A stretch of 64,000 bases of DNA from contig JADNRZ010000028.1 of the NCBI GenBank assembly GCA_015501605.1, positions 310,001-374,000 of the forward strand, written 5' to 3'. This document shows positions 43,424 to 54,034 of the stretch, piece after piece. Under the pieces are notes generated by a model that saw only the letters and a list, made by a program, of their open reading frames with translations, was not told the DNA's origin and made no database searches. How positions within the stretch are numbered: position 1 is the first letter of the stretch; every line of letters begins with the position of its first letter. The DNA is from Panaeolus papilionaceus (Eukaryota > Basidiomycota > Agaricomycetes > Agaricales). A program made the position numbers and the translations under genes.

Positions 43424-43627
43424 GATGCACTTGAATAATTCAGAAAAATTGGTAAAATTTAGATAAGAAGGGTAGGTATTTTTTCAATTACTCCACAACA
43501 CATCCTTGGCAAACTAATGGCTGAGATGATTGTATAGTTTTAAACATGGCAAGCACGGCACCCAGATGGCATGATAAGCTGGCTCTGAAAGTCACATGAT
43601 GTAGCTCTGAGCCGGGGCTCAAGCCGT

Positions 43628-44479
43628 TGACGAGCTCGTTATGGACACCAACACACACACACGCTCGAGACTGGTTGTCGAGAGCGGGGGATCTCCGTGG
43701 TCAATGCCGAGGCCGAGTTCTAGTTCGTGGGGGCGATGGGGAACTCCGTAGTTACGTGTAGCCTAAACCGTTCCTGTAATTCGTAGCTGTAATGAAATGC
43801 TTTGGCTTGTAGTACCTTCGACGCGGGAAGCGGCTAAAGGTCTGATTGAAGTTGACTAAATGAATTGGCTCTTCTTGGCTATTCTGATCACTCGACACCT
43901 CTTGACTTTAAGTTCTGTTCTGTTCTATAAACCCAATATCTCTTTAGATTCGACCTGTAGCTTTCTATGGGGGATTCTCTGCTTTACATGTTGCTTTTTC
44001 TATCTATTTATACTATTTTCTATCCTTTATTTCGCCCCTATTCCTCCTAGTTCATTCCCTTGGCTGGCTTGTGTTTATCTTAATCCGGTATTTCCGCTTC
44101 ATTTCGACTGGTCTCGACCTGGCTCTTGAACGCTTGGTACTCAGCTGACTACTTCTTCGGTAAGTCCGTTTCCCGGTGCTACGGTTATCACATGAGGTTT
44201 CCTCTAGCGCTCGACACCCCGTTATGGTAAATGGTTTCCCCTGTTCTTTCGACAGGGAGGGCTCGGCTTTGTGAGGTTATTGACAGGGGAGTAGCGCCCG
44301 CACCCATTGGTAGGTGAGTTAATTGTTCTTTTCTGTTTCTCTGAACGTCATCAGTCCGGTATTTCGTACTGACGTTGTTCCCACAGATGGACACGTGCGT
44401 TTTCCTCCAGTCGTTCTTCTGTGTTCATTGTTCTAACCGTAATCCGTAAATTCTACCAAGCTGGAGCCCAGCCCTATCA
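43628..44479 (-). repeat. 3' LTR of gypsy element 2
   Basis: On the minus strand the LTR begins TGATAGGGCTGG and ends GAGCTCGTCA. A purine-rich tract GTGAGGGGGAGA (44480-44491 on minus) directly precedes it and is the likely polypurine tract for plus-strand priming. Confidence 0.94.
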
Positions 44480-44621
44480 TCTCCCCCTCACTAAATTTGA
44501 AATGACCGTCCTCAGTCACCTGCTCCGTAGCCGCGTTCACCATTTCCGTTTTTCCTTGGTAAGTTTTATTCGGTGCCTATTTATAGCGCCCGACTACCCC
44601 TCTCATTCGTTCTTCAGCACC

Positions 44622-45813
44622 ATGTCCTCCATTGCTACTGCTACTGAAACCCGCTGGGAAGACGTCGACGACATGCTCTTCGAAGTCTGGAGCATTACCA
44701 GTGAACGCCTCAAACCTTCCTTTGATGATTCCACCATCCTTCAGAACCGTCTGGAGACAGTTGCCCACACTCTGGTATGTCTTTGTAATTTATTCCTCCC
44801 TATGCTTGGAAATTGATAGAGCTTCATTTGTCTTATCTCTCAGATGGCTCGCGATGCCGCATCTCGTGTCCATCCCGCTGTGGTCACGCGCGGTCGTGTC
44901 GTGGTGTTCCTCCTTGACCGTTTACACATTCTCCATCCCATCCTCCGGACCTCCTACATCCGATCTCATCTCGAGTTGTTCTGTATGCCTGACGGCGACG
45001 ATGGTCCTGCACTCTTCAAGTCTGAGCTGACTGAGGTAAGTCCGCTTCCGGAGTTTTACTGCTTTCTCCTTCTGACTATTCCCAGTTCTCCCTTCAAGGC
45101 CACTGTACCTTAGGGGTCAACACCTCTCTGGTCAGTGATTTCCGCCCTGGTCATATCGTTCCATACTTCTGGGTCACGGATGTGGACACGCTCCTGTTCG
45201 CTCGTATCTGGGATGGTCGTCTCATGCAGAGGTACTTCCGATTTGTCCTTCGGCGCTTGGTATGTGTTTTATTTTCTTGGCAGCAACCTCTCTTCTGATT
45301 GTCTCTTTACTAGCCTGATGAAATCGCTCGAACCGACGCTACGGTTTCCCTATCGGATTGGCAAGTCATCCACGAGCGCTTGGTAAACCTTAGCCTCTGG
45401 CTCTCGAATCACAATCGTCCCCCCACCGATCCTGATCACGAGACTCTCCGCCGAGTTCATGAGCTGTTCAATGCACCGGTGGCTCCTATCGCTTCCGCCA
45501 CGGCTATTGTAAACGCCTCCCTCCCTAACTATTTCGATGCTGATCCCTTTGCATCCGTACGTATCCTTTCACCACTTATCTCTTCTACTCCCTTCCTCAT
45601 TGTTGACCTTAGCCATCTATGCCTCCTCTCGTTCCTGTTACAGACTCCGAGTCGGAACCAGGATCGCCCTCCTTCCCTTCCGTCAACTTCATCCTCCCGC
45701 GGATCGACTCAATTTCGCTCTCGAATGAAGAACCGGGGCCGGAACCGCGGCTCTCAGCATCAGGGGAAGCAGATGCGCCCTCAGTAGACACTCCTGAAGC
45801 TGTTGTCTTGTGA
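44622..45813 (+). CDS. Antisense gene a of gypsy element 2 (320 aa, unknown function)
   Basis: Exons 44622-44774, 44844-45035, 45086-45259, 45314-45556 and 45613-45813 join in frame with classical GTATGT/GTAAGT..YAG introns of 49-69 nt. The start ATG follows a short AT-poor leader downstream of the 3' LTR. The product is globular in the first 240 residues (WEDVDDMLFEVWSITSERLKP, then RGRVVVFLLDRLHILHPILR, YFWVTDVDTLLFARIWDGRLMQRYF) and Ser/Pro/Glu-rich at the end. No known domain is recognised. Its coding strand is opposite to gag-pol, so it needs its own promoter or one in the LTR acting outward. Intact frames argue that it is under selection within the element. Confidence 0.78.
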
Positions 45814-46036
45814 TCTCGTTGGAAATATTCTGGTAGTTTTTCACCCCTTTGTGCTTTTCCCGTAGGAGTTCCGTACTGTAGTCGTTCATCTCCTGTAGTC
45901 TCCTATTTGCCCAATCTCATCGGGTTTTCTACCCCTCTTCTTCTCACTTAACGTGCCCTTTCCTTTTCATATAAAAGCCTGTCCGACTCTTCGTAAGTCC
46001 TCATCCCTTCGTTCTACAACACCTCCGTTCTATAAC

Positions 46037-47321
46037 ATGGCTCCTTTCTCTTTCGAACCCGCTCTCTCTGACATCAAGCGCCACTTGGCCGGTTTCAATG
46101 ATGCCAACTACACTCCGCCTCGTCAGGTTCGCGAGTTGAACAGCACTGCTGAGATTGCGGTAAGTCTTGATCTTTTCCCTCACTCTGGTCACCGCTTAGC
46201 TTTCTTCTTCTAGATCTTTTGGAAGGACGACTTGTCCCAAGTTGTCCAGAAGTCCGCTGCCGTTGACCTCATTACAGCTATCCATGCTCACTATCAGAGC
46301 ATCGGTCGTACTGATCCCTATGTCGAAGTCCCGCGCTGCTTCACTGATGGCATCGATAATCTCATGAAGACCATTTCTGGTCTCCTCGAGGTTCGTACTG
46401 CTCAAGAGGCTGCTAAAATTCGTCCTCCGGTATGCTCTATTTTCTTTTCCTTCTCATCTCTTACTTATATTTCTTTTCCAGACCAGGCGCCGCTCCGAGG
46501 CTGCTCAGGATAAGCTTGACGAAGCCTCTGTCTCTTCTAAGCTCAAAGCCGTTCCCGCTCCGGTCTTTGCATCTACCAATGATGTTATTACGAAGCCTAA
46601 CGTCCCTACGGAACCGAAAGCTGATCGCAACGACACTCCCCAGCCCACCGCTTCTTTATTCGGTGATGTTGACGTCGTACGTCTATCCACTTCCTTTCAG
46701 CACATAACCCTGAACACTTGTAAGGTTATGTTGGAGTCCGCTGCTCCTACTGTGTCCGATGGCTCTTCCGAGCGCAGTGACAGTGGTGCTGTTGAGGTCA
46801 GCACCATTTCTCGTTCTGCTGCTGCTCCAGACACTTCGGTTTGTTTTCTTTTTCTTATCTTCTCTTATTATCTTACTCATTCGTAGCGCTTTACTCCGTA
46901 CACTTTTCCTTTCATGCTTTCCTACTCCTCACTTCCTTCTATCGACATTCACTCTCCTTCCTACCTCAAATATCAGGCTCTCAAGTCTCGCAAACGCAAG
47001 GCTGATGAGTCCGTCGCTGCCTCTCCAGCTCCGCGCCCTCGTTCTCGCTTCGACGAACCCTCTTCTTCTCACGATCGCGACTCCGGTTCTCGTCGCTCTG
47101 CTGATCGTCCTCGTATTGCTGACAACAATCATAACAACCAACCTTTCCCGCCTTCCGATCCTCGCCATTATGGTCCCTTGGGTGTCATTGGTGAGCTCGA
47201 GATCGAGTTTGACATGATGCAGGCCCGTATCAACACGATGACTCGCATCTGCGACTTTATTCGCTCTCTCATCGAGACTGTTACCGAGCCGCCTCGTTCC
47301 ACTCGTCGTCGTGGTAATTAG
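46037..47321 (+). CDS. Antisense gene b of gypsy element 2 (about 360 aa, unknown function)
   Basis: Exons 46037-46159, 46214-46429, 46482-46676, 46725-46838 and 46887-47321 join in frame. The acceptor of exon 4 is less certain; an alternative at 46700 adds eight codons. The first 115 residues look folded (SFEPALSDIKRHLAGFNDANYTPP, then SAAVDLITAIHAHYQSIGRTDP). The middle is Lys/Arg and Pro-rich, with a KSRKRKADES nuclear-localisation-like stretch. The end (IGELEIEFDMMQARINTMTRI) could form a coiled coil. It lies tandem to gene a and ends 98 bp before the end of pol, so the two are convergent. The family is unknown. A nuclear role is an inference. Confidence 0.76.
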
Positions 47322-47418
47322 CTTTGAGGTTTTTGGGTGTAGTTGGGGTCGTTGTGTATGTCTTGCTTTTGAGTTCGTAGCTACAACACCTATCCCTACC
47401 CCTCTCTCGCTTTTTAAA

Positions 47419-50400
47419 TCAACCGTCCTCGGTTGCTTCCTCTTGTATTTCCAAATTCCTGCCTTCGAATATAAAGTCGTCGTCTTTCTCTTTACCCTCC
47501 ATCAGAATTCGTGTGAGCTTCTTCAGTTCCTCCCTTGACAAGTCCATAAACTCTTCGAGTTCTTTAGGTAGACTCATTTTTCTTCGGGAGAAGTAAGGGA
47601 TTACACGAAATGCTGCGACCTTATTCTGCCACACGGACCCATCCAGCTCAGCTACAATGTATGCGCCACCCTCGAGTCTCTCTAGAACCACCATAGGACC
47701 TAGGTATCGTTCCTTCATTTTCTTATCTAATGATCCTTCCACAATGGTGTTTCGAACCAACACCAAATCTCCCCTCGTAAAGGTATAGTTCTTAATTTTA
47801 TTTTTATTCTCCTCCTCAAACTTCACCAATGCCTTACGCTTGCACTCATCAATTCTCTCTACCATATCCTCCACATGTGCACGATGTTTCGCCAGTGCAC
47901 GCGCCCGATATCCAATGAGTTCTGCTGTACTCAGAGTCCTATCCGGCAACCTAACTAGCCAGGTGGCTTCTGTCAAGTCCAGCGGTAAGACCGGGTGCGC
48001 TCCTGTAACCATGAAGTATGGTGAGCACCCTAGTCCTTTCCTCACTGATATCCTATCTGCCCATAACACATGGTTCAAGAACCAATACCATTTCGCTGTA
48101 TCGCCACTCGTAGCTTTGAATAACATCTGTCGTATATCCCAATGGGGCCGCTCAATCTTCCCATTCGCCTTCGAGTTGTAGGGTGATATCGTTATGTACT
48201 TAATACCATATTTCTGAGCAATCCACGCTACTGCCGCTTTGAAAGGTGTTCCATTGTCCGTGATTATCTCCCTCACCGTGCCCCATCGACACAATATCTC
48301 TTCAAATATAAAATCCGCGATCTGCTTCGCCAACTCTTTCTTCACTGCCCGTGCTTCCACCCATGACGATAACGAGTCTCTTGCGTGTAAAATATATTTG
48401 CGTCCGTTTGAGCTTGGTGTCATGTGCATCGTGTCCATGTGCACGCGTTGGAATAACGAAGGTGTATGTGTGAGCGTTGGTGGTATCAAGATCATTTCTT
48501 TCTGTCGTACTTGACACAGATGGCAACTCTTGACATACCAACTCACATCCCTCTTGTATTCCGGCCACCAGAATCGCTTATTTATTAGAGTTTTCGTCGC
48601 GTGGAAGCCCCGATGACCCAGTGAGTCGTGTGCCATCCTCAGCATCCACATCCTTTTCTCCTTATTCACCACTAACTTGTGCTCGTCATTCGGGTCGTGC
48701 CTGTACAACCTTCCTTCTTTATCTATGAAGAAGTGGGACGCCGCTCTCCTGAAAGTCAAGAATTCCTTCGAATCCATTCCCCTCATTATTCGTTGTGGAT
48801 CCACAAGCCACTCCTTGATCTTCTTCAGTCTTTCATCCTGTAGCTGTCCTTCCACCGATCGCTTCTCTTCCGGGTAAGTCTCTTCCTCCGCTTCTAACAG
48901 TTCGTCCAGTGGCGTCTTAATTGTTTGTTTCAGTGACTGAACTAATCTCGCATGGTACGTTTCTTCACTTGGTGTGACCTTAATGCCTTCCGTATGTTTA
49001 ATTCTTTGTACTTCCTCTTCTCTCGCTTGTGACGCTTCCTCTCCGAATGCCTCTACACTTAATGCACTTCTCAAATAATACCCTCCTCTTGTATCGACTT
49101 CTTCTCTAAAATCCATCCATTCCAGTGGATCAGGTTCGTCTTCATTCATTTTTACTAATTTCGGTGGGCCAAAGCCAATATCTTCGTCATCACTCTCTTC
49201 TCCCTCACGCTCGTCCAAATCTCCTTCTGCATGTGGACGCCTTGATAGTCCATCCACTGCAAACGTTTTTCCCTTCACATGTCGGATTTCGAAATGGAAC
49301 ATCAATATGGCATCAATCCAGCGATTTATCGTTGCGTTTGGTCCCAGCCCTGCATTCTTCAACATTCCAAAGATATACGACGCATCCGTTTCCACTACTA
49401 GTTTTCGACACCCGTACAACCAATGTTTGCAAACGCTAAGCGCTTTCATCAGCCCGAAGAGTTCTCGTTTAGGTTGGGAGAACCTCCGTTCCCTTTCGTT
49501 GAGGACCAGTGATCCGAATCTGGCGTATCTTCGCTTATTAGGTTCGTTTGGGTCCTCCTGGTAGATGTGAAACCCTACCGCCACATATGAGGTGTCAACA
49601 GACAACACCACTTTTCCTGGTGCGTCATAATCTATCGGTTTCAAGCATTCTGTATGATCCAGTGCTCTCTTCATCCGGTCCATACACACTTGTTCCGCCT
49701 CTCCCCACTTCCAATTCACCTTTCCTCTCAAAAGCTTCTGCAGCACCTCCGCCTTTTCAGCATAATTCTTAATGTAAGGCCTCACTACTCCGAATGTTCC
49801 CAGGAACGACCATAAATCGCTTACATCCTTACACGGTGCCCAGTTCTTCAGCGTCCACAGTTTCTCCGGTGCAGCTCTCCTTCCTTCATATGAACACAAG
49901 TGCCCCACCACCGTGATTTCTGCCGCACACAGGGTTGATTTCATTCCCGAAAACGTCCCTCCACTATATTTCATCCTTTGCACGATCCGATTCATGTTCG
50001 TAAAGTGCTCCCACACAAATCTCCGAATGCCCTTATTTGCTTCTGTCCTTTCCCAGTCACCATCACCTGTCTCGTAACGTGTTTTTGGTCCTCGTATAGC
50101 CACGTCGTCAATGTACGGGATAGTGTACGCTGGAATTTCGTCTTGCAATATATATGTTACATTGTCGTGAAAGATGGGGACGGAGTTGGTCCACCCCATA
50201 GGCAAGGTAGTTAACCGCAACGCTCCGAATGGTGTCTGGAACGCCGTCAAGTCCCTCGATTCTTCGGCTAACATCCTTTCGTCATACCCCACGTACAGGT
50301 CTAAAATCCCACCACATGCTCTGCCTGCGAAATTCTCTGCTAGAGCATCGGTTGCTGGTGGTAACCCTGAGTGTGCTATCGTAACTTTGTTCAGGGGTTC

Positions 50401-51285
50401 AAGACTATGTACTATCCGATGCTTCCCATTCTTCTTCAGCACCAAGAACCACCGACTTCGATAGGAAGAGTTGGTTGGTTCGTACACCCCCCCTTTCAAC
50501 TTAGTCATTATCATTTCACAGACTTCGTTGTACAGACCCGGGGGTATTGGAATGTTCTTCATCACCCAGGGCTTATGCTCGACCACCGGTATGACTACTG
50601 GTGGGAAATATTCCTCTTTAAAGTGTCCCCGCTCTTCGTCACTCCACGCAAACGCTTGGTCATGCATCATCATGAAGTTGTGTAGCAACTTCCTTTCTTC
50701 TGGCAGCAGGAAATCAGCACTATGCGCCTTGTCCATTTCTTCCATTCTCTCTTTCGTATATCTCCCTGTCGGTACGAAGTCTCTCGGCGTCGTGGGTAAA
50801 TCTGGTAAGTCCGCTAACGGGTCGCCAGTAATGTTATGCGTGATTCTAAATCGCGCTGGTAATTCTTGAAATACCGGCTTCACCTTCAGCGCTACGGGTT
50901 TGTACTTCCCATATTGCGCATGCAGCAGTCTTCGTCCCATCACGTATTGCCCGAAGGTACAAAAGGTCTGTCCCTCTTTCTTCACTCCTCTCTTTTTATC
51001 CTCGATTGCTCGGTACTTTTCGTTCAAATAGGTATGTAATTTTCGCTTCATTTCTCCTTGAAAGACTTCCATCTCTGCGATCTGCTCTAAATATGCATCC
51101 TTAAGCTCGGTTTTACTAAACCTTTCTTTCTCCGGTAACCGACTTCCTATCACCCTTAATTCCCCTTCCTCAAATTCCACTACCAACGCTACCTCTCGTC
51201 GCTCCGTCAGCAATTCCTCGAGGTCACTATAAAATTTTCCACCCCCGGAGGTCCACGTCCTCTTTTGTATGTAGGAATAGTGCAA
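47419..51285 (-). CDS. Pol (reverse transcriptase, RNase H, integrase) of gypsy element 2
   Basis: 1,288 codons are open. The reverse transcriptase lies around residues 250-410, with RWFLVLKKNGKHRIVHSLEPLN, the LDLYVGYDER box, LPMGWTNSV and catalytic YIDD. RNase H follows around 545-670 (VLSVDTSY, RELFGLMKAL, VETDASY). Integrase has the zinc-binding HHCC (HDSLGHRGFHATK...CHLCQ), then catalytic Asp in HMDTMHM, Asp in ITDNGTP and Glu in KANGKIERPHW. A C-terminal domain follows (TRGDLVLVRNT, KMKERYLGPMVV). The frame has no ATG where it opens. It overlaps the upstream protease frame by 79 nt in the -1 register and is probably reached by frameshifting. The protein looks fully functional. Confidence 0.93.
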   Translation of the reverse strand: MHYSYIQKRTWTSGGGKFYSDLEELLTERREVALVVEFEEGELRVIGSRLPEKERFSKTELKDAYLEQIAEMEVFQGEMKRKLHTYLNEKYRAIEDKKRGVKKEGQTFCTFGQYVMGRRLLHAQYGKYKPVALKVKPVFQELPARFRITHNITGDPLADLPDLPTTPRDFVPTGRYTKERMEEMDKAHSADFLLPEERKLLHNFMMMHDQAFAWSDEERGHFKEEYFPPVVIPVVEHKPWVMKNIPIPPGLYNEVCEMIMTKLKGGVYEPTNSSYRSRWFLVLKKNGKHRIVHSLEPLNKVTIAHSGLPPATDALAENFAGRACGGILDLYVGYDERMLAEESRDLTAFQTPFGALRLTTLPMGWTNSVPIFHDNVTYILQDEIPAYTIPYIDDVAIRGPKTRYETGDGDWERTEANKGIRRFVWEHFTNMNRIVQRMKYSGGTFSGMKSTLCAAEITVVGHLCSYEGRRAAPEKLWTLKNWAPCKDVSDLWSFLGTFGVVRPYIKNYAEKAEVLQKLLRGKVNWKWGEAEQVCMDRMKRALDHTECLKPIDYDAPGKVVLSVDTSYVAVGFHIYQEDPNEPNKRRYARFGSLVLNERERRFSQPKRELFGLMKALSVCKHWLYGCRKLVVETDASYIFGMLKNAGLGPNATINRWIDAILMFHFEIRHVKGKTFAVDGLSRRPHAEGDLDEREGEESDDEDIGFGPPKLVKMNEDEPDPLEWMDFREEVDTRGGYYLRSALSVEAFGEEASQAREEEVQRIKHTEGIKVTPSEETYHARLVQSLKQTIKTPLDELLEAEEETYPEEKRSVEGQLQDERLKKIKEWLVDPQRIMRGMDSKEFLTFRRAASHFFIDKEGRLYRHDPNDEHKLVVNKEKRMWMLRMAHDSLGHRGFHATKTLINKRFWWPEYKRDVSWYVKSCHLCQVRQKEMILIPPTLTHTPSLFQRVHMDTMHMTPSSNGRKYILHARDSLSSWVEARAVKKELAKQIADFIFEEILCRWGTVREIITDNGTPFKAAVAWIAQKYGIKYITISPYNSKANGKIERPHWDIRQMLFKATSGDTAKWYWFLNHVLWADRISVRKGLGCSPYFMVTGAHPVLPLDLTEATWLVRLPDRTLSTAELIGYRARALAKHRAHVEDMVERIDECKRKALVKFEEENKNKIKNYTFTRGDLVLVRNTIVEGSLDKKMKERYLGPMVVLERLEGGAYIVAELDGSVWQNKVAAFRVIPYFSRRKMSLPKELEEFMDLSREELKKLTRILMEGKEKDDDFIFEGRNLEIQEEATEDG

Positions 51286-52232
51286 CGCGCTCCTGTATTC
51301 GGATCTGTTAATGTAATGACTTGGTCGCCGTTGGTGCTATTGTTGATTTGGCTGGCAGTGAGTGCATCAAATGGTCGTCCCATCAATACATCGTAAGCAG
51401 GGTCTCGCATGATGTGCACTTGGAGATATAACTCCAGTTCCCCAATTTTAAATGGTACATTCCTTGCTAAACCCAACGAGCTTTCCACTTGCTTGTTGGC
51501 GCTTTGCATCTGGATTTGAATGTCAGGGTTCCACATCACTCCTAACGCACGTGCTATTTTGGAATTCATAGACACTATCTGTGACCCACTGTCTAACAGC
51601 GTCTCCACCATTTTATCTCTATTCACTGTTGGATAAATCGTGCGCAACGAATGGGACTCCCTTGCTACGAAGATCTTTTTCTTCGCTAAATCCGGGTCGA
51701 TCCCCTCCAAATATTGTAGCACCGGGTCGGAAACTACAATAGCTCCCTTAGGTAGATCTTCGGTGGCTTGTTGCAGTACGGTTACTTGGGTAATTGGTAA
51801 GTCGTCCCACTCCACCGTATGGTCTTCCTCCAATGCTAACTGCCGCATTGTCTCATCTTCAACCTCTTCCACTCTCAGTGCGGTTACCACCTTCCTTTTT
51901 GATCCCTCCGCTCTCGTCTTTGCGACATTCTTCGCCTGTTTATCCATTAATTCCTTCACCCCTTCGATTTGAAGGGCTTCCTCTACCGGAATCATCACAT
52001 GCGTCTTTTGTATTCGCTCCAAAATCTTCCTTGCTGTATTACTTGACTCTACCGACTCCGTCCTTGCTTCCCTGAACCTCCTCTGCCTTGCCTCGAAACC
52101 TTCCCTATCCTCAACTCTCAGTAAGATCTCGCTGATATCTGCTAACGGCAACTTCGACATTCCCTCTCGTTGTGCTACCGGGCTCTTATTCTTGTCCTCC
52201 GGGGGTGATGCCTTCTCGTTCTTCTTGTTCAC
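51207..52232 (-). CDS. Protease region of gypsy element 2
   Basis: An open frame of about 341 codons encodes a charged N-terminal part and an aspartic protease-like fold, with active site LLDSGSQIVSMNS near residue 218 and the flap/second region GRPFDALTASQINN near 285. It ends at TGA 51207. The first in-frame ATG lies at about 52164 (MSKLPLADIS), while the listed 5' end is a GTG. The frame is -1 relative to gag and overlaps it by almost nothing, so it is probably expressed by reinitiation or another recoding event after gag. Confidence 0.82.
   Translation of the reverse strand: MNKKNEKASPPEDKNKSPVAQREGMSKLPLADISEILLRVEDREGFEARQRRFREARTESVESSNTARKILERIQKTHVMIPVEEALQIEGVKELMDKQAKNVAKTRAEGSKRKVVTALRVEEVEDETMRQLALEEDHTVEWDDLPITQVTVLQQATEDLPKGAIVVSDPVLQYLEGIDPDLAKKKIFVARESHSLRTIYPTVNRDKMVETLLDSGSQIVSMNSKIARALGVMWNPDIQIQMQSANKQVESSLGLARNVPFKIGELELYLQVHIMRDPAYDVLMGRPFDALTASQINNSTNGDQVITLTDPNTGARCTIPTYKRGRGPPGVENFIVTSRNC
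51231..51237 (-). promoter_or_regulatory. Candidate -1 ribosomal frameshift heptamer A AAT TTT
   Basis: In the protease frame the codons read GAA AAT TTT ATA, so A AAT TTT fits the X XXY YYZ slippery rule exactly in the zero frame. A -1 slip enters the pol frame (TAT AGT GAC), which is open. The site lies within the 79-nt overlap, 24 nt before the protease stop. Confidence 0.6.
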
Positions 52233-52246
52233 CCCCTTCCTTGAAC

Positions 52247-53971
52247 TTACTCAAAACCCGACTGCTCCGAAGGTAAGTCGTATTGTTTATTTCTCGTGTT
52301 CAACAACCCTCCTCGCAGATTGTTCTGCAACTCCTCCAATGTCTCTCCCTTCGCTTTAAGGCTATCTTCTATCAACTCGTCCCTTTTATCCCTTACTGCG
52401 TTCACGAACATCGACATCGACGCTCCGTTCATCAACGCATCCTCGATTCCTTGAAAGTTGTTGGCCTTATTTCGATGCCAATCCTCCACTTTCTCTTTCA
52501 TCGATTTTTCCTCTGGGTATCGTTGAATCGGTTTCATATCGGGGTACTTTGTAAATCCTTTGTCGTCCTCCACTATTAATTTCTTATCTAGATCACTGAA
52601 GCGCGTCTGGCATTCCTGCAACTGATGGCCCGGACGATGGCAGTAGAAGCACTTATCGTTCCTCGGTGCTGCCATTCCCATAGGACGCGCAAAGTTCGTT
52701 CCCCCTGCAGCAAAGTTCGCTCCAGCAAATTGTCGCGTATTAAAAGCATTGGTTGTTGGTGCCAGAGGTGCAAAGCCAGGCGCAGGTACGTTTCGGTTCT
52801 GCATCGTTAAGTGCTGTAGCTGACTGGTGGTTTCAAACACCATTTTACGCATGCTTTCCTGGCTCTGCTGCATGAACTCCAATTGGCGCTGCTCACTCTG
52901 CTGTCGCGCCTCTTCCATTTTCATCATAAACTTCAACAACTCGTCCCCCATTCCTTCTTTCTTTATCTCTCTTGGGGTATCTTCCTTTATTCGTACACTC
53001 TTTCCCTTTGATTCTCTCACACTCTTGACCGGCGACCTATCGGTCAAACTCCTCGTGTGTGCAACGATCTCATCAATCGTGTAGCGCTCCTCCGACGTCT
53101 GTTCTGTCATAACCGGGATCGGTAAGTTGTTGTGTCTCGCCAATGCTACCTGCGCTTGATGGCTCATCATCAGTTCAAAGTCTATGCTTTGTTTCACCCT
53201 CTCCGCAAACTCCTCCGTCAGCGCGTTCAGAAACATCTCAACCAGTTCTCGTTGGGACGTCACCCCATTCCCAATCGCTTCTCGTTGCTTAAACTTTCGC
53301 ACTTCGGCTTGGAACGCGAGGATTAACTCGTGTATTTCCTCGTTGTCTCTAGCTGTGAGTCCGTTCCACTTATTCGAAATCTGTGCTAATCGCTTCAAAC
53401 TCCCTTTCTGATCATCCCTCGCTTCTGGGTAACTCCTTATCAAATCATCCTTAAACCTTCCCCAATCGTTCTCGTCAAACGACGCGATCCCTTTCCACTT
53501 GTCCTCGGTACCCTTATCGGTGTACCTCACTATTTTATCCATCTTTGCCCTTGCGTCGGTTATCTCAAACTTGGCAAACAACTCCTCCATCTCCGCTATG
53601 AATCGCCCCAACTCCCGCACCTCAAGCTTATCAAATCTTGGTGCATGTCGGTCCCGTGGGCTAGGGAATTTATTTCGCCCTCCGCCGCCGCCACCGTTCC
53701 CGACTGGTGGTACTTCTGGGTTTTCTCCGTTGTCCGACATATTTTGGTTATTATTTTCGGTAGGTTTTCGTTTTGGTTTGCTATATCTTGGTTCTTTCTC
53801 TAATCCTTGCAGCTCTCCTGCTCTTAACGCTGTTCTGGTTCTTCTAGGCGGTATTTCTGACTTGGTATCTGTATAAAATTCTTGTTCCTCTTCTGTCTCC
53901 GACGACGCTATTGCTAACGCTTCAAATAACTCTGATAGGTCTGGCTCGTAATCACTATTGGATTGCTCCAA
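52247..53971 (-). CDS. Gag of gypsy element 2
   Basis: 574 codons. The N-terminal 100 residues are acidic and low-complexity with a Gly run (GNGGGGGGRNKFPSP). The capsid-like region follows (FDKLEVRELGRFIAEMEELFAKF, DKWKGIASFDENDWGRFKDDLIRSYP, SQRELVEMFLNALTEEFAERV). A Gln-rich stretch then leads to a zinc knuckle CFYCHRPGHQLQEC (CX2CX4HX4C) near residue 445, which binds the genomic RNA. The 5' LTR ends 64 bp upstream of the ATG at 53971. Confidence 0.9.
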   Translation of the reverse strand: MEQSNSDYEPDLSELFEALAIASSETEEEQEFYTDTKSEIPPRRTRTALRAGELQGLEKEPRYSKPKRKPTENNNQNMSDNGENPEVPPVGNGGGGGGRNKFPSPRDRHAPRFDKLEVRELGRFIAEMEELFAKFEITDARAKMDKIVRYTDKGTEDKWKGIASFDENDWGRFKDDLIRSYPEARDDQKGSLKRLAQISNKWNGLTARDNEEIHELILAFQAEVRKFKQREAIGNGVTSQRELVEMFLNALTEEFAERVKQSIDFELMMSHQAQVALARHNNLPIPVMTEQTSEERYTIDEIVAHTRSLTDRSPVKSVRESKGKSVRIKEDTPREIKKEGMGDELLKFMMKMEEARQQSEQRQLEFMQQSQESMRKMVFETTSQLQHLTMQNRNVPAPGFAPLAPTTNAFNTRQFAGANFAAGGTNFARPMGMAAPRNDKCFYCHRPGHQLQECQTRFSDLDKKLIVEDDKGFTKYPDMKPIQRYPEEKSMKEKVEDWHRNKANNFQGIEDALMNGASMSMFVNAVRDKRDELIEDSLKAKGETLEELQNNLRGGLLNTRNKQYDLPSEQSGFE

Positions 53972-54015
53972 TTTGGAAAAGCATGGCGCAAATTCAAAGT
54001 TTCAACCCAAAACCC

Positions 54016-54034
54016 CCTCGCGGTGGGCTCCAGA
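54016..54034 (-). promoter_or_regulatory. Likely primer-binding site of gypsy element 2
   Basis: Immediately inside the 5' LTR the minus strand reads TC then TGGAGCCCACCGCGAGG. TGG two bases after the LTR is the usual start of a primer-binding site, complementary to a tRNA 3' CCA end. The tRNA identity was not determined. Confidence 0.6.

Noticed and set aside
43860..44129. ORF of 89 codons inside the LTR, also at 54267-54536
   Set aside because: Identical in both LTRs and not linked to any gene; a by-product of LTR sequence.
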